DNA of 64,000 nucleotides from Pseudoluteimonas sp044226035 (lineage in GTDB: Bacteria > Pseudomonadota > Gammaproteobacteria > Xanthomonadales > Xanthomonadaceae): assembly GCA_044226035.1 (NCBI GenBank), contig JBGAHT010000003.1, positions 10,890-74,889 of the forward strand, written 5' to 3'. A model generated the notes under the pieces. It had not been told where the DNA came from. It saw only the letters and a list, made by a program, of their open reading frames with translations, and ran no database searches. Positions within the stretch are counted from its first letter, which is position 1, and each line of letters opens with the position of its first letter. Below are positions 1-8,893 of this stretch, in pieces. A program made the position numbers and the translations under genes.

Positions 1-217
1 GCGCGTCGTGCCCGAACAGGCCCACGCCGATCCGGGTCAGCCACGCGGTGAGCCCCGGCAGGTCGGAGTAGGCCCACGCCGGGTGCATGCCTTCCTGCCA
101 GTAGAACGCCTCGTCCACGAACAGCGGCAGGTGCATGGCGAGCACGCACTTGACCGCGAGCACGGCACACCATGCGACGATGAAGGTCTTTCGCGCGTCG
201 GTTTCGTTCCGCAGCAA
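1..217 (-). CDS. ArnT/PMT-like membrane glycosyltransferase, N-terminal part only
   Basis: Only the first 72 codons are inside the window; the gene runs off the left edge. The frame opens at a TTG (217), with an in-frame TAA 15 bases upstream; a GTG and an ATG further in are alternative starts. The peptide has a hydrophobic helix (about residues 12-28), then LPLFVDEAFYWQ. An Asp-Glu pair (35-36) just after the first membrane segment is typical of GT39/GT83 enzymes, which move sugars from polyprenyl-phosphate carriers onto lipid A or proteins at the periplasmic face. The gene is divergent from the MoxR operon, with only about 45 bases between starts, so the promoters must overlap. Substrate cannot be told from this fragment. 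Confidence 0.6.
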   Translation of the reverse strand, partial: MLRNETDARKTFIVAWCAVLAVKCVLAMHLPLFVDEAFYWQEGMHPAWAYSDLPGLTAWLTRIGVGLFGHDA

Positions 218-261
218 GTTTCGGCCCCGTTACACTGCCGGCAATGGAGAGGGAGACGCGC

Positions 262-1188
<927 letters not shown>

Positions 1189-1190
1189 AG

Positions 1191-1283
1191 CGGGTTGTTG
1201 GTTCCTCGTTGCTGGTGGATGGTGATTCGATTCCGGAAGCGATGCAGCCGATGCCCGCAACCAACAACCAGCAACCCGGAACC
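1191..1283 (+). repeat. Dispersed GGTTGTTGG/CCAACAACC inverted repeat, copy 1
   Basis: An imperfect inverted repeat built from GGGTTGTTGGTTCC on the left and CAACCCGGAACC / CCAACAACC on the right. It starts two bases after the MoxR stop and reaches into the DUF58 gene. A second copy of the same family lies at 39698-39763 between phoB and phoR. Repeats built from GGTTGTCGG-like blocks are common intergenic elements in this bacterial family; mobility is inferred only from the dispersed copies. Confidence 0.65.
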
Positions 1284-2234
1284 GGCTTTCGAGCTTCGCT
1301 CCGCCGGCGCTTCGAATCGTGGGCGCGGCCGCGCGCGCCGGAACCGTTGCCGGCCATCATCGACCGGCGCCGCGTGTACGTGTTGCCGACCGGCTTCGGG
1401 CTGTTCTTCGCGATGCTGCTCGGGGCGATGGGGCTCGGCGCGCTCAACGACAACAACAATCCGGCGTGGCTGCTCGCGTTGCTGCTGTCCGGCGCGGCGA
1501 TGGCGAGCCTGCTGGTCGCGCACCTGCAATTGAGCGGCCTGCGCATCGTCGCCGCCGGCGCGGAACCGGTGCCGGCGGGCGAACCGCTGTCGCTGCGCGT
1601 GCACCTGCGCGCCGCCGACGGACGCGAGCGCCGCGGCCTGCGCGTGGAATGCGGCGCAACCGCGGCTTCCGCATCGCTCGCCGACGGCAACGGCGAAGCG
1701 GTGCTGGAGTTGCCGACGACGCGACGCGGCTGGCTGCAACCGCCGCGCCTGCGCCTGTCCACCCGGCAACCGCTGGGCCTGGCCTTCGCCTGGTGCCACG
1801 CCTGGCCGCAAACGCGACTGTTGGTCTATCCGCGGCCGGAACGCGACGCGCCGCCGCTGCCGGGCGGTGGCGGCGACGGGACGCGCGCGCGGCCGGACAT
1901 CGCCGGCGACGAACCGCACCACCTGCGCGCGTACCGCAGCGGGGATCCGCGGCGGAACATCGCGTGGAAGCCGTCGGCGCGCCACGGCGCCCTGCTGGTG
2001 CGCGAATACGAACGCCGCGAAGGCGCGGAGATCGTGCTGGACTGGCGCGAACTCGGCGGCCTGCCGCTGGAAGCGCGCATCTCGCGGCTGGCGCGCTGGG
2101 TCGACGAGGCCGAACGCCGCGGCAGGCGCTACCGGCTGCGCCTGCCGGGCGAATCGCTGGGCCCGGCGCAGGGGCCCGCGCATCGGCATGCCTGCCTGCG
2201 CGCGCTGGCGCTGCTTCCGCATGCGCTCGACTGA
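1242..2234 (+). CDS. DUF58 domain protein of the MoxR operon
   Basis: About 330 residues. After a short soluble N-terminus come two hydrophobic segments (GFGLFFAMLLGAMGLG and AWLLALLLSGAAMASLL), an extracytoplasmic-type region, and the DUF58 signature DEPHHLRAYRSGDPRRNIAWKPSARHGALLVREYE in the C-terminal third. DUF58 proteins resemble von Willebrand A folds and are partners of MoxR ATPases. The start is uncertain: ATGs at 1242 and 1251 both lie inside the right arm of a dispersed repeat, which therefore encodes roughly the first 13 residues. The 3' end overlaps the next start by 14 bases, indicating translational coupling. Confidence 0.85.
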   Translation: MQPMPATNNQQPGTGFRASLRRRFESWARPRAPEPLPAIIDRRRVYVLPTGFGLFFAMLLGAMGLGALNDNNNPAWLLALLLSGAAMASLLVAHLQLSGLRIVAAGAEPVPAGEPLSLRVHLRAADGRERRGLRVECGATAASASLADGNGEAVLELPTTRRGWLQPPRLRLSTRQPLGLAFAWCHAWPQTRLLVYPRPERDAPPLPGGGGDGTRARPDIAGDEPHHLRAYRSGDPRRNIAWKPSARHGALLVREYERREGAEIVLDWRELGGLPLEARISRLARWVDEAERRGRRYRLRLPGESLGPAQGPAHRHACLRALALLPHALD

Positions 2235-4200
2235 CGCCCGCCGCGGCCCGCCGCTGGACGCCGCCACCCGCGGCTGGTGCTACGTCGCGGCCGCGGCCTG
2301 CGTGCTGCCGTTGCTGCTGCAGTTGCCGCGCGCCACTGCGTTCGCCATTGCCGCGTGTGCGCTCGCGGTCGCCGCGCTGTCGTGGCGGCGGCCGCTGCCG
2401 TGGTGGCTGCGCGCGCTGATCGCGCTGGCGGTGTTCGGCGCCGTGTTCGCCGCGCACGGCTTCGCCTTCGCCCGCGACACCGGCTGCGCCCTGCTCGCGG
2501 CGATGCTGGCGCTGAAGCCTGCGGAAACCGCGTACGTGCGCGACGCGCGCAGCCTGCTCGGGTTCGCCCTGTTCGCGCCGTTCGCCACCTTCCTGCTCGA
2601 CCAGGGGCCGCTGTCGCTGGCGCTGGGACTGGCCGGCGCCGCGCTCGCCTTGGTCGCGCTGCTGCGCCTGGCCGAGTTCGAGGCCGGGATCGAACGCGGC
2701 ACGCACCAAGGCTGGCGGCGCCTGCGCGCGGCGTTCGCGCTGGTCGGCGTGGGCTTGCCGTTCGCGCTCGCCGCGTTCTGGCTGTTCCCGCGCCTGGCCG
2801 CGCCGCTGTGGGGAACCCCGGGCATGAGCCAGGCGCGCCCCGGCCTGTCCGAGACCATGTCGCCCGGCGAATGGGTCGACCTGCTCAGCGACGATTCGCC
2901 TGCGCTGCGCGTGCAGTTCTTCGGCGCCACGCCGGCGAACACGCAGTTCTACTGGCGCGGCTACACCTTCTGGGATTTCGACGGCCGCACGTGGACGCAG
3001 GCGCGCTGGATCGACGCGATGCCGCCCGCGGCGGTGGTGCCGTCGGCGCAACGGTGGGACTACCAGATCGAACTCGAACCCACGGATCGCCGGCAAGTGG
3101 TCGCGCTCGACCTGCCGCTGGCCGCGCCCGAAGGCACCGTGCTCGACCACGACTTCGGCCTGGCCGTCGACCGGCCGCTGACCGAACTGCGCCGCTGGCG
3201 CATGCGTTCGGCGTTGCCGGCGGCGTTCGAAACCGGCCTGTCCCCGGCATTGCGGAGCGCCGCGCTGCGGCTGCCGCCGGGCTACAACCCGCGCACGCTG
3301 GCGCTGGCGGAACAGTGGCGCCACGAGGCCGGCGGCGACGACGCGGCCATCGTCCGGCGCGCGCTGGCGATGTTCCACGACCGGTTCGCCTACACCCTGG
3401 CGGTGCTGCCCTCGGGCAGGAACGGCGTCGACGAATTCCTGTTCGACACCCGCGAGGGCTACTGCGAGCACTTCAGTTCCGCGTTCGTGGTGCTGATGCG
3501 CGCAGCCGGCATCCCCGCGCGCGTGGTCACCGGTTACGCCGGCGGCATCTACAACCGCATCGGCGGCTACTGGCTGGTGCGGCGTTCGGACGCACACGCC
3601 TGGGCCGAGGTCTGGCTGCCGGGCCGCGGCTGGGTGCGCGAGGACCCGACCGCCGCGGTGTCGCCCGAACGCGTGTACGACACCCTCGCCGACCGCGCCA
3701 ATTTCGGCGGCGACGGCGTGCTCGGCGGCATCGGCGCGTTCGGATCGGTGTTCGAAGTCGGCGACTGGATGCGCCGCGGCTGGAACGACTTCGTGCTCGG
3801 CTTCGACGCCGACCGCCAGCGCGACCTGCTGCGCGCCCTGCACGTGGACGCCGATGCCGACCGCGCCCTGCTCGCCGCATTCGCCGCCGCGGCGCTGCTG
3901 GGGCTGGCGTGGATGGCTTGGCGGGTGGCGCGCGAACAGCGCGAACGCGACCCCGTGCTCCGCGCCTGGCACGCGCTGGGCAAACGCTACGCCCGGCTCG
4001 GGCTCGGCCGCGCCCCGCACGAGCCGGCCGAGGCCTGGGCACGCAGGCTGAACGCCGGCGCACCGGAAGCGTCGCCGTTGCTTGCGCTCACGACGCGTTT
4101 TTCCGAATGGCGCTACGCTTTGCACGAACGCGATCCGCGCCGCGCCCGCCGCCTGCTCCGCGACCTGCGCGCGCATCGCCCACCCGACGGAGAACGATGA
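2221..4200 (+). CDS. TgpA-like transglutaminase-fold membrane protein
   Basis: A 659-residue inner-membrane protein. An N-terminal block of about six membrane helices (to residue ~190) is followed by a periplasmic transglutaminase core, then another membrane helix (~550-570) and a cytoplasmic tail. The catalytic triad can be read: Cys415 in GYCEHFSSAF, His459 in SDAHAWAEVW and Asp475 in REDPTAAV. It belongs to the TgpA/DUF3488 family, whose best-studied member is essential in Pseudomonas aeruginosa; the substrate is not established. Its start overlaps the DUF58 gene by 14 bases and its stop overlaps the Slp gene by four (ATGA), so the four genes form one operon. Confidence 0.9.
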   Translation: MRSTDARRGPPLDAATRGWCYVAAAACVLPLLLQLPRATAFAIAACALAVAALSWRRPLPWWLRALIALAVFGAVFAAHGFAFARDTGCALLAAMLALKPAETAYVRDARSLLGFALFAPFATFLLDQGPLSLALGLAGAALALVALLRLAEFEAGIERGTHQGWRRLRAAFALVGVGLPFALAAFWLFPRLAAPLWGTPGMSQARPGLSETMSPGEWVDLLSDDSPALRVQFFGATPANTQFYWRGYTFWDFDGRTWTQARWIDAMPPAAVVPSAQRWDYQIELEPTDRRQVVALDLPLAAPEGTVLDHDFGLAVDRPLTELRRWRMRSALPAAFETGLSPALRSAALRLPPGYNPRTLALAEQWRHEAGGDDAAIVRRALAMFHDRFAYTLAVLPSGRNGVDEFLFDTREGYCEHFSSAFVVLMRAAGIPARVVTGYAGGIYNRIGGYWLVRRSDAHAWAEVWLPGRGWVREDPTAAVSPERVYDTLADRANFGGDGVLGGIGAFGSVFEVGDWMRRGWNDFVLGFDADRQRDLLRALHVDADADRALLAAFAAAALLGLAWMAWRVAREQRERDPVLRAWHALGKRYARLGLGRAPHEPAEAWARRLNAGAPEASPLLALTTRFSEWRYALHERDPRRARRLLRDLRAHRPPDGER

Positions 4201-4706
4201 TGCGTACCCTCTCCCTTTCCCTGCTCGTCGTCGCCCTGGCCGGCTGCGCTTCGATGCCCAAGCCGCTGCAGGGCGAAGTGAATCCCATCACCCCGCGCGA
4301 GGCGCAGCAGGCGAACGCCGCCGGCGCCAGCGTGCGCTGGGGCGGCCGCATCGTCAGCACCGAGCCCGGCCCCAACCAGACCTGTTTCGAGATGATCGGC
4401 AGCACGCTGCAGGGCGACGGCCGCCCGGCCGACATGAGCGAGGACGGCAGCGGCCGCTTCATCGCCTGCAAGGCGGGTTTCTACGATCCGGCGATCTTCC
4501 TGAAGAACCGGGAACTGACCGTGCTCGGCCGCATCGACGGTTACGAGAGCCGCAAGATCGGCGAGTACGACTACCGCCAGCCGCGCGTCGCCGCGGACGT
4601 GATCTACCTGTGGCCGAAGGCGCGCCCGGTGGACGTGCGCTATCCCGCGCCGCAGCCCTGGCCGTGGATGGGCTGGGGTTGGGGCTCGCCCTGGTGGGGT
4701 TGGTGA
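4197..4706 (+). CDS. Slp-family outer-membrane lipoprotein
   Basis: A 169-residue lipoprotein. A signal peptide ends in the lipobox LAGC with a mature Cys near residue 18. The body matches the Slp/YeaY family, including WGGRIVSTEPGPNQTCFE and GRIDGYESRKIGEYDYRQP. The C-terminus is rich in Trp and Gly (WPWMGWGWGSPWWGW). Two consecutive ATGs (4197 and 4200) follow a GGAG. Slp proteins are starvation- or stress-linked outer-membrane lipoproteins of unclear function. Being last in the MoxR-DUF58-TgpA operon suggests a cell-envelope role. Confidence 0.85.
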   Translation: MMRTLSLSLLVVALAGCASMPKPLQGEVNPITPREAQQANAAGASVRWGGRIVSTEPGPNQTCFEMIGSTLQGDGRPADMSEDGSGRFIACKAGFYDPAIFLKNRELTVLGRIDGYESRKIGEYDYRQPRVAADVIYLWPKARPVDVRYPAPQPWPWMGWGWGSPWWGW

Positions 4707-4711
4707 GCATT

Positions 4712-5341
4712 GTGGGGGTTTTGAGGTCAGGAACGACGCGAATCGTTGTCGCTGCGCTTTGCATGGCGATTAGCTCGTGGTCTGCAGGCGCAAAGGCCCA
4801 AGACTCCGGGAAGGGGAATTGCTTTCCGTCCGAAATCGATGAAATGCATGCCGTGCAATTCCCGCAAGAAAAATTCGCGGAGCTTCACGGGTATAGAAAT
4901 ACCCAGACTGCTGGCTACAACGCTGCTGAATTCAATACTGCTGTCACTGTTTATACCTATGACAAGAAGCCAGTCGATGGTTTGACGCAGGAATTCCGCG
5001 CATCCGGCTCAGAGATTTTCGCGGTCCACAAGGGAACCGAGTCGCCGATGGCCGGCCCGGTCAAGCTTGCGATTGCCGGAAAACAAACTGACGGCTTACT
5101 TGGAATTTTCTTATGGTCCGAAGGGGAAACGGACTTCGGATCATTTTTGTGGCTTGGAGAGGTATCGGACAAGTATGTGAAGATCAGAACCACATACATC
5201 AGACCCGAGCAGGACGATCAAACGGCCTCGGCCATGCGCTTTGCAATGACGGCAATGCACAAGGTTGCCGACCATATCTGCATGCCAGACGCTCCCGATC
5301 CCGACGACGCGTCTAGGTCGGCATCACCTTCCGGCAATTGA
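4712..5341 (+). CDS. Secreted orphan protein of low GC content
   Basis: Not recognised. About 209 residues if it starts at GTG 4712; ATG 4763 would still leave part of the signal sequence. The N-terminus looks like a Sec signal peptide (RIVVAALCMAISSWSAGAKAQ, cleavage near AKA-Q). The mature part has two Cys (in NCFPSEIDEMH and DHICMPDAPD) and ends in a polar Asp/Ser-rich tail. Base composition is clearly lower in GC than the neighbours (for example AAATTCGCGG, GTTTATACC), suggesting acquisition from outside. It starts directly behind slp, and its last 124 bases run antisense through the 3' part of the HIT gene. Function unknown. Confidence 0.6.
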   Translation: MGVLRSGTTRIVVAALCMAISSWSAGAKAQDSGKGNCFPSEIDEMHAVQFPQEKFAELHGYRNTQTAGYNAAEFNTAVTVYTYDKKPVDGLTQEFRASGSEIFAVHKGTESPMAGPVKLAIAGKQTDGLLGIFLWSEGETDFGSFLWLGEVSDKYVKIRTTYIRPEQDDQTASAMRFAMTAMHKVADHICMPDAPDPDDASRSASPSGN

Positions 5342-5697
5342 CACTCAACCCGGCGTGCCGGAAATCTTCCCAGCGGCGCGCCGGCGAGCAGGTGCAGGTG
5401 GATCTGGAACACGGTCTGCCCGCCGTCGGCGTTGCAGTTCATGACGATGCGGTAGCCGTCCTCGGCGAAACCTTCCTGCTTCGCGTAACGCGCGGCCGCA
5501 GTCGCGAGCTTGCCGATCACCACCGCGTCGTCCTCCGGCACGTCGTTGAGCGTGGCGTAATCGACCTTGGGCACGAACAGCACGTGCACCGGCGCCTGCG
5601 GCGCGATGTCGCGGAAGGCGATGACGTCGGCGTCTTCGTACACCACGTCCGCCGGGATCTCGCGGCGCATGATCTTGTGGAAGATAGTGTCGGACAT
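5218..5697 (-). CDS. HIT (Hint-like) nucleotide hydrolase with an unusual C-terminal extension
   Basis: A 159-residue protein whose first ~112 residues are a standard Hint-type HIT domain: FHKIMRREIPADVVYED, AFRDIAPQAPVHVLFVPK, and GGQTVFQIHLHLLAGAPLGRF. The histidine triad reads Gln98-x-His100-x-His102; the presumed nucleophile His100 is kept and the first His is Gln. Such enzymes hydrolyse purine nucleoside phosphoramidates. Family members normally end near residue 112-118; here about 45 extra residues rich in Asp and Ser follow. They are encoded by DNA that also encodes, on the other strand, the end of the low-GC orphan gene. Loss of the original stop by insertion of foreign DNA is the likely cause. 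Confidence 0.85.
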   Translation of the reverse strand: MSDTIFHKIMRREIPADVVYEDADVIAFRDIAPQAPVHVLFVPKVDYATLNDVPEDDAVVIGKLATAAARYAKQEGFAEDGYRIVMNCNADGGQTVFQIHLHLLAGAPLGRFPARRVECQLPEGDADLDASSGSGASGMQIWSATLCIAVIAKRMAEAV

Positions 5698-5713
5698 GGT
5701 CGTTTCCTCATTC

Positions 5714-5791
5714 TGTCATTCTGAGCGTAGCGAAGAACCTGCTTCTCTAATCCGAGCCAAAAACAGGTCCTTCGCTGCGCTCAGGATGACA
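5714..5791. repeat. Inverted repeat TGTCATTCTGAGCG...GCTCAGGATGACA
   Basis: Two imperfect arms of about 28 bases (TGTCATTCTGAGCGTAGCGA on the left; the right arm ends in CGCTCAGGATGACA) flank an AT-richer loop between the HIT gene and recR. This is a widespread intergenic element. It could fold as a hairpin at the 3' end of the recR transcript. Confidence 0.7.
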
Positions 5792-5801
5792 ATTCCACCG
5801 G

Positions 5802-6398
5802 TCATGGCATTTCGCTACGCGAGCCGAACGCATGCGACAGCGTGCCGCGGTCGACGTATTCCAGTTCCCCGCCCAGCGGCACGCCGTGCGCGAGGCGGCT
5901 CGGGCGCACGCCGTGCCGGCGCGCGAGCTGTGCGAGGTAATGCGCGGTCGCCTCGCCTTCCACGGTCGGGTTGGTGGCGATGATCAATTCGCGCACCTCG
6001 CCTTCCGCAAGCCGGGACGACAGCAGGTCGAGGCCGAGTTCGCGCGGGCCGATGCCGTCGAGCGGGCTCAGCCGGCCCTGCAGCACGAAATAGCGGCCGC
6101 GATAGCCGGTCGCCTGTTCGATCGCGAGCCTGTCCGCCGGCGATTCCACCGCGCACAGCAGTTGCGCGTCGCGCGCCGGCGCGGCGCAGGTCGCGCACAC
6201 CGGTTCCTCGCTGAAATCGCGGCAGCGTTCGCAATGCCCGACCTTCTCGATCGCCGACTGCAGCGTCTCGGCCAGGCGCCTGCCGCCGTCGCGCTCGCGT
6301 TCGAGCACGTGGTAGGCCATGCGCTGCGCGGTCTTGCGACCGACGCCGGGCAGGACGCGGAAGGCTTCGATCAGTTGTTCGAGGAGTTGCGAGGACAT
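5802..6398 (-). CDS. recR: Recombination mediator RecR
   Basis: A 198-residue protein of normal RecR length. A helix-hairpin-helix (LPGVGRKTAQRMAYH, residues 16-30) precedes a four-Cys zinc finger (Cys56, 59, 68, 71) and a Toprim domain (LLCAVESPADRLAIE; IIATNPTVEGEATA), ending with a Walker-B-like GGELEYVD segment. RecR works with RecO (and RecF) to load RecA on SSB-coated gaps. It lies downstream of ybaB and dnaX on the same strand, the conserved dnaX-ybaB-recR arrangement of many bacteria. A 137-base repeat element separates it from ybaB. Confidence 0.97.
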   Translation of the reverse strand: MSSQLLEQLIEAFRVLPGVGRKTAQRMAYHVLERERDGGRRLAETLQSAIEKVGHCERCRDFSEEPVCATCAAPARDAQLLCAVESPADRLAIEQATGYRGRYFVLQGRLSPLDGIGPRELGLDLLSSRLAEGEVRELIIATNPTVEGEATAHYLAQLARRHGVRPSRLAHGVPLGGELEYVDRGTLSHAFGSRSEMP

Positions 6399-6410
6399 TT
6401 CACTTCATGC

Positions 6411-6530
6411 TCCTCCCCTTGCGCGCAGCGCAGGGGGAGGCTGGGAGGGGGTTGCCGGAAAAAAAGCGATGCATGGTTGCAAGCCAACTCCTCCCCGGCC
6501 CTCCCCTTCGCCTGCGGCGAAAGGGAGGGA
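6411..6530. repeat. CTCCCC...GGGAGGG dispersed repeat, copy 1 (recR-ybaB gap)
   Basis: A composite palindromic element. The left hairpin is CTCCCCTTGCGCGCAGCGCA with GGGGGAGG, followed by GGGAGGGGGTTG, a spacer, then CTCCCCGGCCCTCCCC and a right hairpin CCTTCGCCTGCGGCGAAAGG. A closely matching copy lies at 59432-59540 behind nfi, with the same order of blocks. It splits the ybaB-recR pair. Confidence 0.8.
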
Positions 6531-6535
6531 GAAAA

Positions 6536-6856
6536 TCAGAAAGGAAGCTTCATCCCCGGCGGCAGCGGCATGCCGGCGGTGGCGGCGTCCATCTTCGCCT
6601 TGGATTCGGCGTCGATCTTCGCGACCGCGTCGTTGAACGCGGCGGCGACCAGGTCCTCGAGCATTTCCGGATCGGAAATCGCGGACGGGTCGATGCGCAC
6701 GCGGCGGCAATCCTTGCGCCCGCCAATCGTGACGCTGACCAGCCCGCCGCCGGCGCTGCCGGTGGCCTCGATCCTGGCGATGTCTTCCTGCGCGCGTTGC
6801 AGGTTGTCCTGCATCCGCTGCGCCTGTTGCATGAGTTGGGCGATGTTGCCGCGCAT
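6536..6856 (-). CDS. ybaB: YbaB/EbfC nucleoid-associated protein
   Basis: A 106-residue small DNA-binding protein. The N-terminal MRGNIAQLMQQAQRMQDNLQ helix and the core VSVTIGGRKDCRRVRIDPSAI are typical of the family, with a C-terminal PLPPGMKLPF tail. EbfC/YbaB proteins form dimers with a tweezer-like shape and bind DNA with little sequence preference. It is located 23 bases after dnaX and before recR on the same strand, as is usual. The start chosen is the ATG giving the family's usual length; a long upstream open frame is only a shadow of dnaX. Confidence 0.95.
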   Translation of the reverse strand: MRGNIAQLMQQAQRMQDNLQRAQEDIARIEATGSAGGGLVSVTIGGRKDCRRVRIDPSAISDPEMLEDLVAAAFNDAVAKIDAESKAKMDAATAGMPLPPGMKLPF

Positions 6857-6879
6857 TGCGTTGTCCCGTGGTTGGCCGC

Positions 6880-8502
6880 TCAGGCGTCGTCGAGCGGGCG
6901 GATGGAATCGGGAACGACCTTCGCGCCCTGTTCGAGCATGCGGCGCACGTCCGGATCGTTCATGAAGGTTTCCTCGGCCTGCGCCTGGCGCGCGTCGCGC
7001 TGGCGCTCGTTGCGCACGTGCAGGGTTTCGCCCGAGGGTTCGGCCAATTCGAATTTGATCTGCGGTTCGACGCCGAGTTGCGGTTCCAGCGCGGCGGCGA
7101 GCATGCGCACCATCGCCGGGCCCTTGAGGTGTTCGTCGGCCGGCGCGAGGGTCAATCGCAGCACGCCATCGGCGTAGGAAACGAAGCCCGAATGCGCGGC
7201 AAGCTGCGCAGCCGGGCCGCGCACGCCGCTGCGCGCGACCAGTTCCAGCCAGCCGTCGGCATCGAGTCGTGCGATCGACGGCGCCGGAACCGCGGGTTTC
7301 GGCGCGGCGGGCGCCGATGGCGCGGGCGCTGCGACCGGCGGTTCCGGCATCGGGCGCGGAACGGGCGCCGGCGCGGCAGCGCGCGGCGTCGCCGCGGGCG
7401 TGGACGCGGTTTGTGCGATGTTCGAATCCGGGCGGAACGCGAGCATGCGCAACAGCGCCATCTCGAAGCCCGCGCGCGGCGCCGGCGCCAGCGGCAGCTC
7501 GCGGCGGCCGTCGAGCGCCATCTGGTACCAGAGCTGGACCAGTTCGGGACGCAGCTTCGATGCGAATTCGCCGGCGTCGATGCCGTCGGCTTCGACCGTC
7601 GCTTCCGGCACCAGCTGCTTCACCTGGATGCGATGCAAGCCGGAGGCGAGCGCGTCGAGCACGTCGCTCCAGTCCGGCGCGAATTCGGCGAGCTTCGACA
7701 CCTCGTCGAGCAGGCGCGCGCCGTCGCCGTCGGCCAGCGCCTCGAGCAGCGCGCCGACGCGGGTGCGATCGACCGTGCCGAGCATCGCCGCGACTTGCGC
7801 TTCTTCCAGTTTCCCGCCGGTGTAGGCGATCGCCTGGTCGAGCAGCGACAGGCCGTCGCGCAGGCTGCCGTCGGCGGCCTTGGCCAGCAGCCGCACCGCG
7901 CCGTCGTCGGCGGCGATGCGTTCGGCGTCGAGGATCCTCGCGATCTGCCCGCGGATCTGCGGTTCGTCCAGCCGCTTGAGGTTGAACTGCAGGCAGCGCG
8001 AGAGCACCGTCACCAGCAGTTTCTGCGGATCGGTGGTCGCGAGCAGGAACTTGACGTGCTCCGGCGGCTCTTCCAGCGTCTTCAGCAGCGCGTTGAACGC
8101 CGGCTTCGACAGCATGTGCACTTCGTCGATCAGGTAGACCTTGTACTTGCCGCGCGAAGGCACGTACTGCGCGTTGTCGATCAGGTCGCGCACGTCGTCG
8201 ACGCCGGTGTTCGAGGCCGCGTCGATCTCCAGCAGGTCGATGTAGCGGCCGGCGTCGATGGCCAGGCAGGTCTCGCATTCGCCGCAAGGGTCGGCGCTGG
8301 TGCCGCGTTCGCAGTTCAGCGATTTCGCGAAGATGCGCGCGATGGTGGTCTTGCCGACGCCGCGGGTGCCGGTGAACAGGAAGGCGTGGTGCACGCGCCC
8401 GGTTTCCAGCGCGTTGGTCAGCGCCCGGACCACGTGTTCCTGCCCGACCAGTTCCGCGAAACGCCTGGGACGCCACTTGCGGGCGAGGACGAGGTACGAC
8501 AT
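6880..8502 (-). CDS. dnaX: DNA polymerase III subunit tau (DnaX)
   Basis: 540 residues. The AAA+ clamp-loader domain has Walker A GTRGVGKT (45-52), zinc-binding Cys64, 73, 76 and 79, and LIDEVHML near residue 125; the sensor-1 region follows. Residues ~365-415 are a Pro/Ala-rich linker, and the rest is the tau-specific tail that contacts DnaB and the alpha subunit. It loads the beta clamp and couples the replicase. I saw no A-rich slippery heptamer like the one that produces gamma in E. coli, so only tau is predicted. The SRP RNA gene lies just upstream on the same strand. Confidence 0.97.
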   Translation of the reverse strand: MSYLVLARKWRPRRFAELVGQEHVVRALTNALETGRVHHAFLFTGTRGVGKTTIARIFAKSLNCERGTSADPCGECETCLAIDAGRYIDLLEIDAASNTGVDDVRDLIDNAQYVPSRGKYKVYLIDEVHMLSKPAFNALLKTLEEPPEHVKFLLATTDPQKLLVTVLSRCLQFNLKRLDEPQIRGQIARILDAERIAADDGAVRLLAKAADGSLRDGLSLLDQAIAYTGGKLEEAQVAAMLGTVDRTRVGALLEALADGDGARLLDEVSKLAEFAPDWSDVLDALASGLHRIQVKQLVPEATVEADGIDAGEFASKLRPELVQLWYQMALDGRRELPLAPAPRAGFEMALLRMLAFRPDSNIAQTASTPAATPRAAAPAPVPRPMPEPPVAAPAPSAPAAPKPAVPAPSIARLDADGWLELVARSGVRGPAAQLAAHSGFVSYADGVLRLTLAPADEHLKGPAMVRMLAAALEPQLGVEPQIKFELAEPSGETLHVRNERQRDARQAQAEETFMNDPDVRRMLEQGAKVVPDSIRPLDDA

Positions 8503-8570
8503 GCGGCCATTCTGCCATGCGCATGCCGCAGGCGCGGCGACATCGCGGCAGTTGCGGGACCCGAAAAGGA

Positions 8571-8677
8571 GGCGACCCCGCCGGCTGGCCTCGGCACCCG
8601 CATCGACCGATACCGTTGCTGCCTTCCGGCCCTGGCGGGGTTTTCGATCTAGCGTCGCGAGGGGCCGACGGGGCCAC
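8571..8677 (-). ncRNA. ffs: Signal recognition particle RNA (4.5S type)
   Basis: On the minus strand the conserved domain-IV core reads CCAGGGCCGGAAGGCAGCAA, the SRP RNA apical loop and Ffh-binding region. The ends can pair into a long helix: GGCCCCGUCGGCC near the 5' end with GGCCAGCCGGCGGGGUC near the 3' end. About 105 bases, a size fitting the small gammaproteobacterial form. It lies between dnaX and tRNA-Ser, its common position. Exact ends are estimated from the pairing. Confidence 0.93.
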
Positions 8678-8711
8678 CACAGGACTGCGCGCGCATCGCG
8701 GCGCTGGAATC

Positions 8712-8804
8712 TGGCGGAGAGAGGGGGATTCGAACCCCCGAAGCGCGGTTTAGACGCTTACACACTTTCCAGGCGTGCTCCTTCAACCACTCGGACACCT
8801 CTCC
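8712..8804 (-). tRNA. tRNA-Ser (anticodon GGA)
   Basis: Acceptor stem GGAGAGG pairs with the 3' strand before the discriminator G and an encoded CCA. The anticodon loop reads CTGGAAA, giving GGA. The long variable arm is typical of a class II serine tRNA. The T-loop block GGTTCGAATCC is intact. Confidence 0.96.
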
Positions 8805-8893
8805 GGACCGCCCTGCCGGCGCGGGCCTGCAAAGCGGGCGCGCAGTCTACCGCCCGCCCGCGACCCGGACAAGGAAAGCCGCGGATTCCGCGT

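Noticed and set aside
1444..4176. Very long minus-strand frame opposite the DUF58 and TgpA genes
   Set aside because: Arg/Ala/Gln-rich shadow typical of GC-rich DNA; the plus-strand genes have clear domains and active sites.
6880..8502. Programmed frameshift in dnaX making a gamma subunit
   Set aside because: No A-rich slippery heptamer or following stem-loop was found where E. coli has it.
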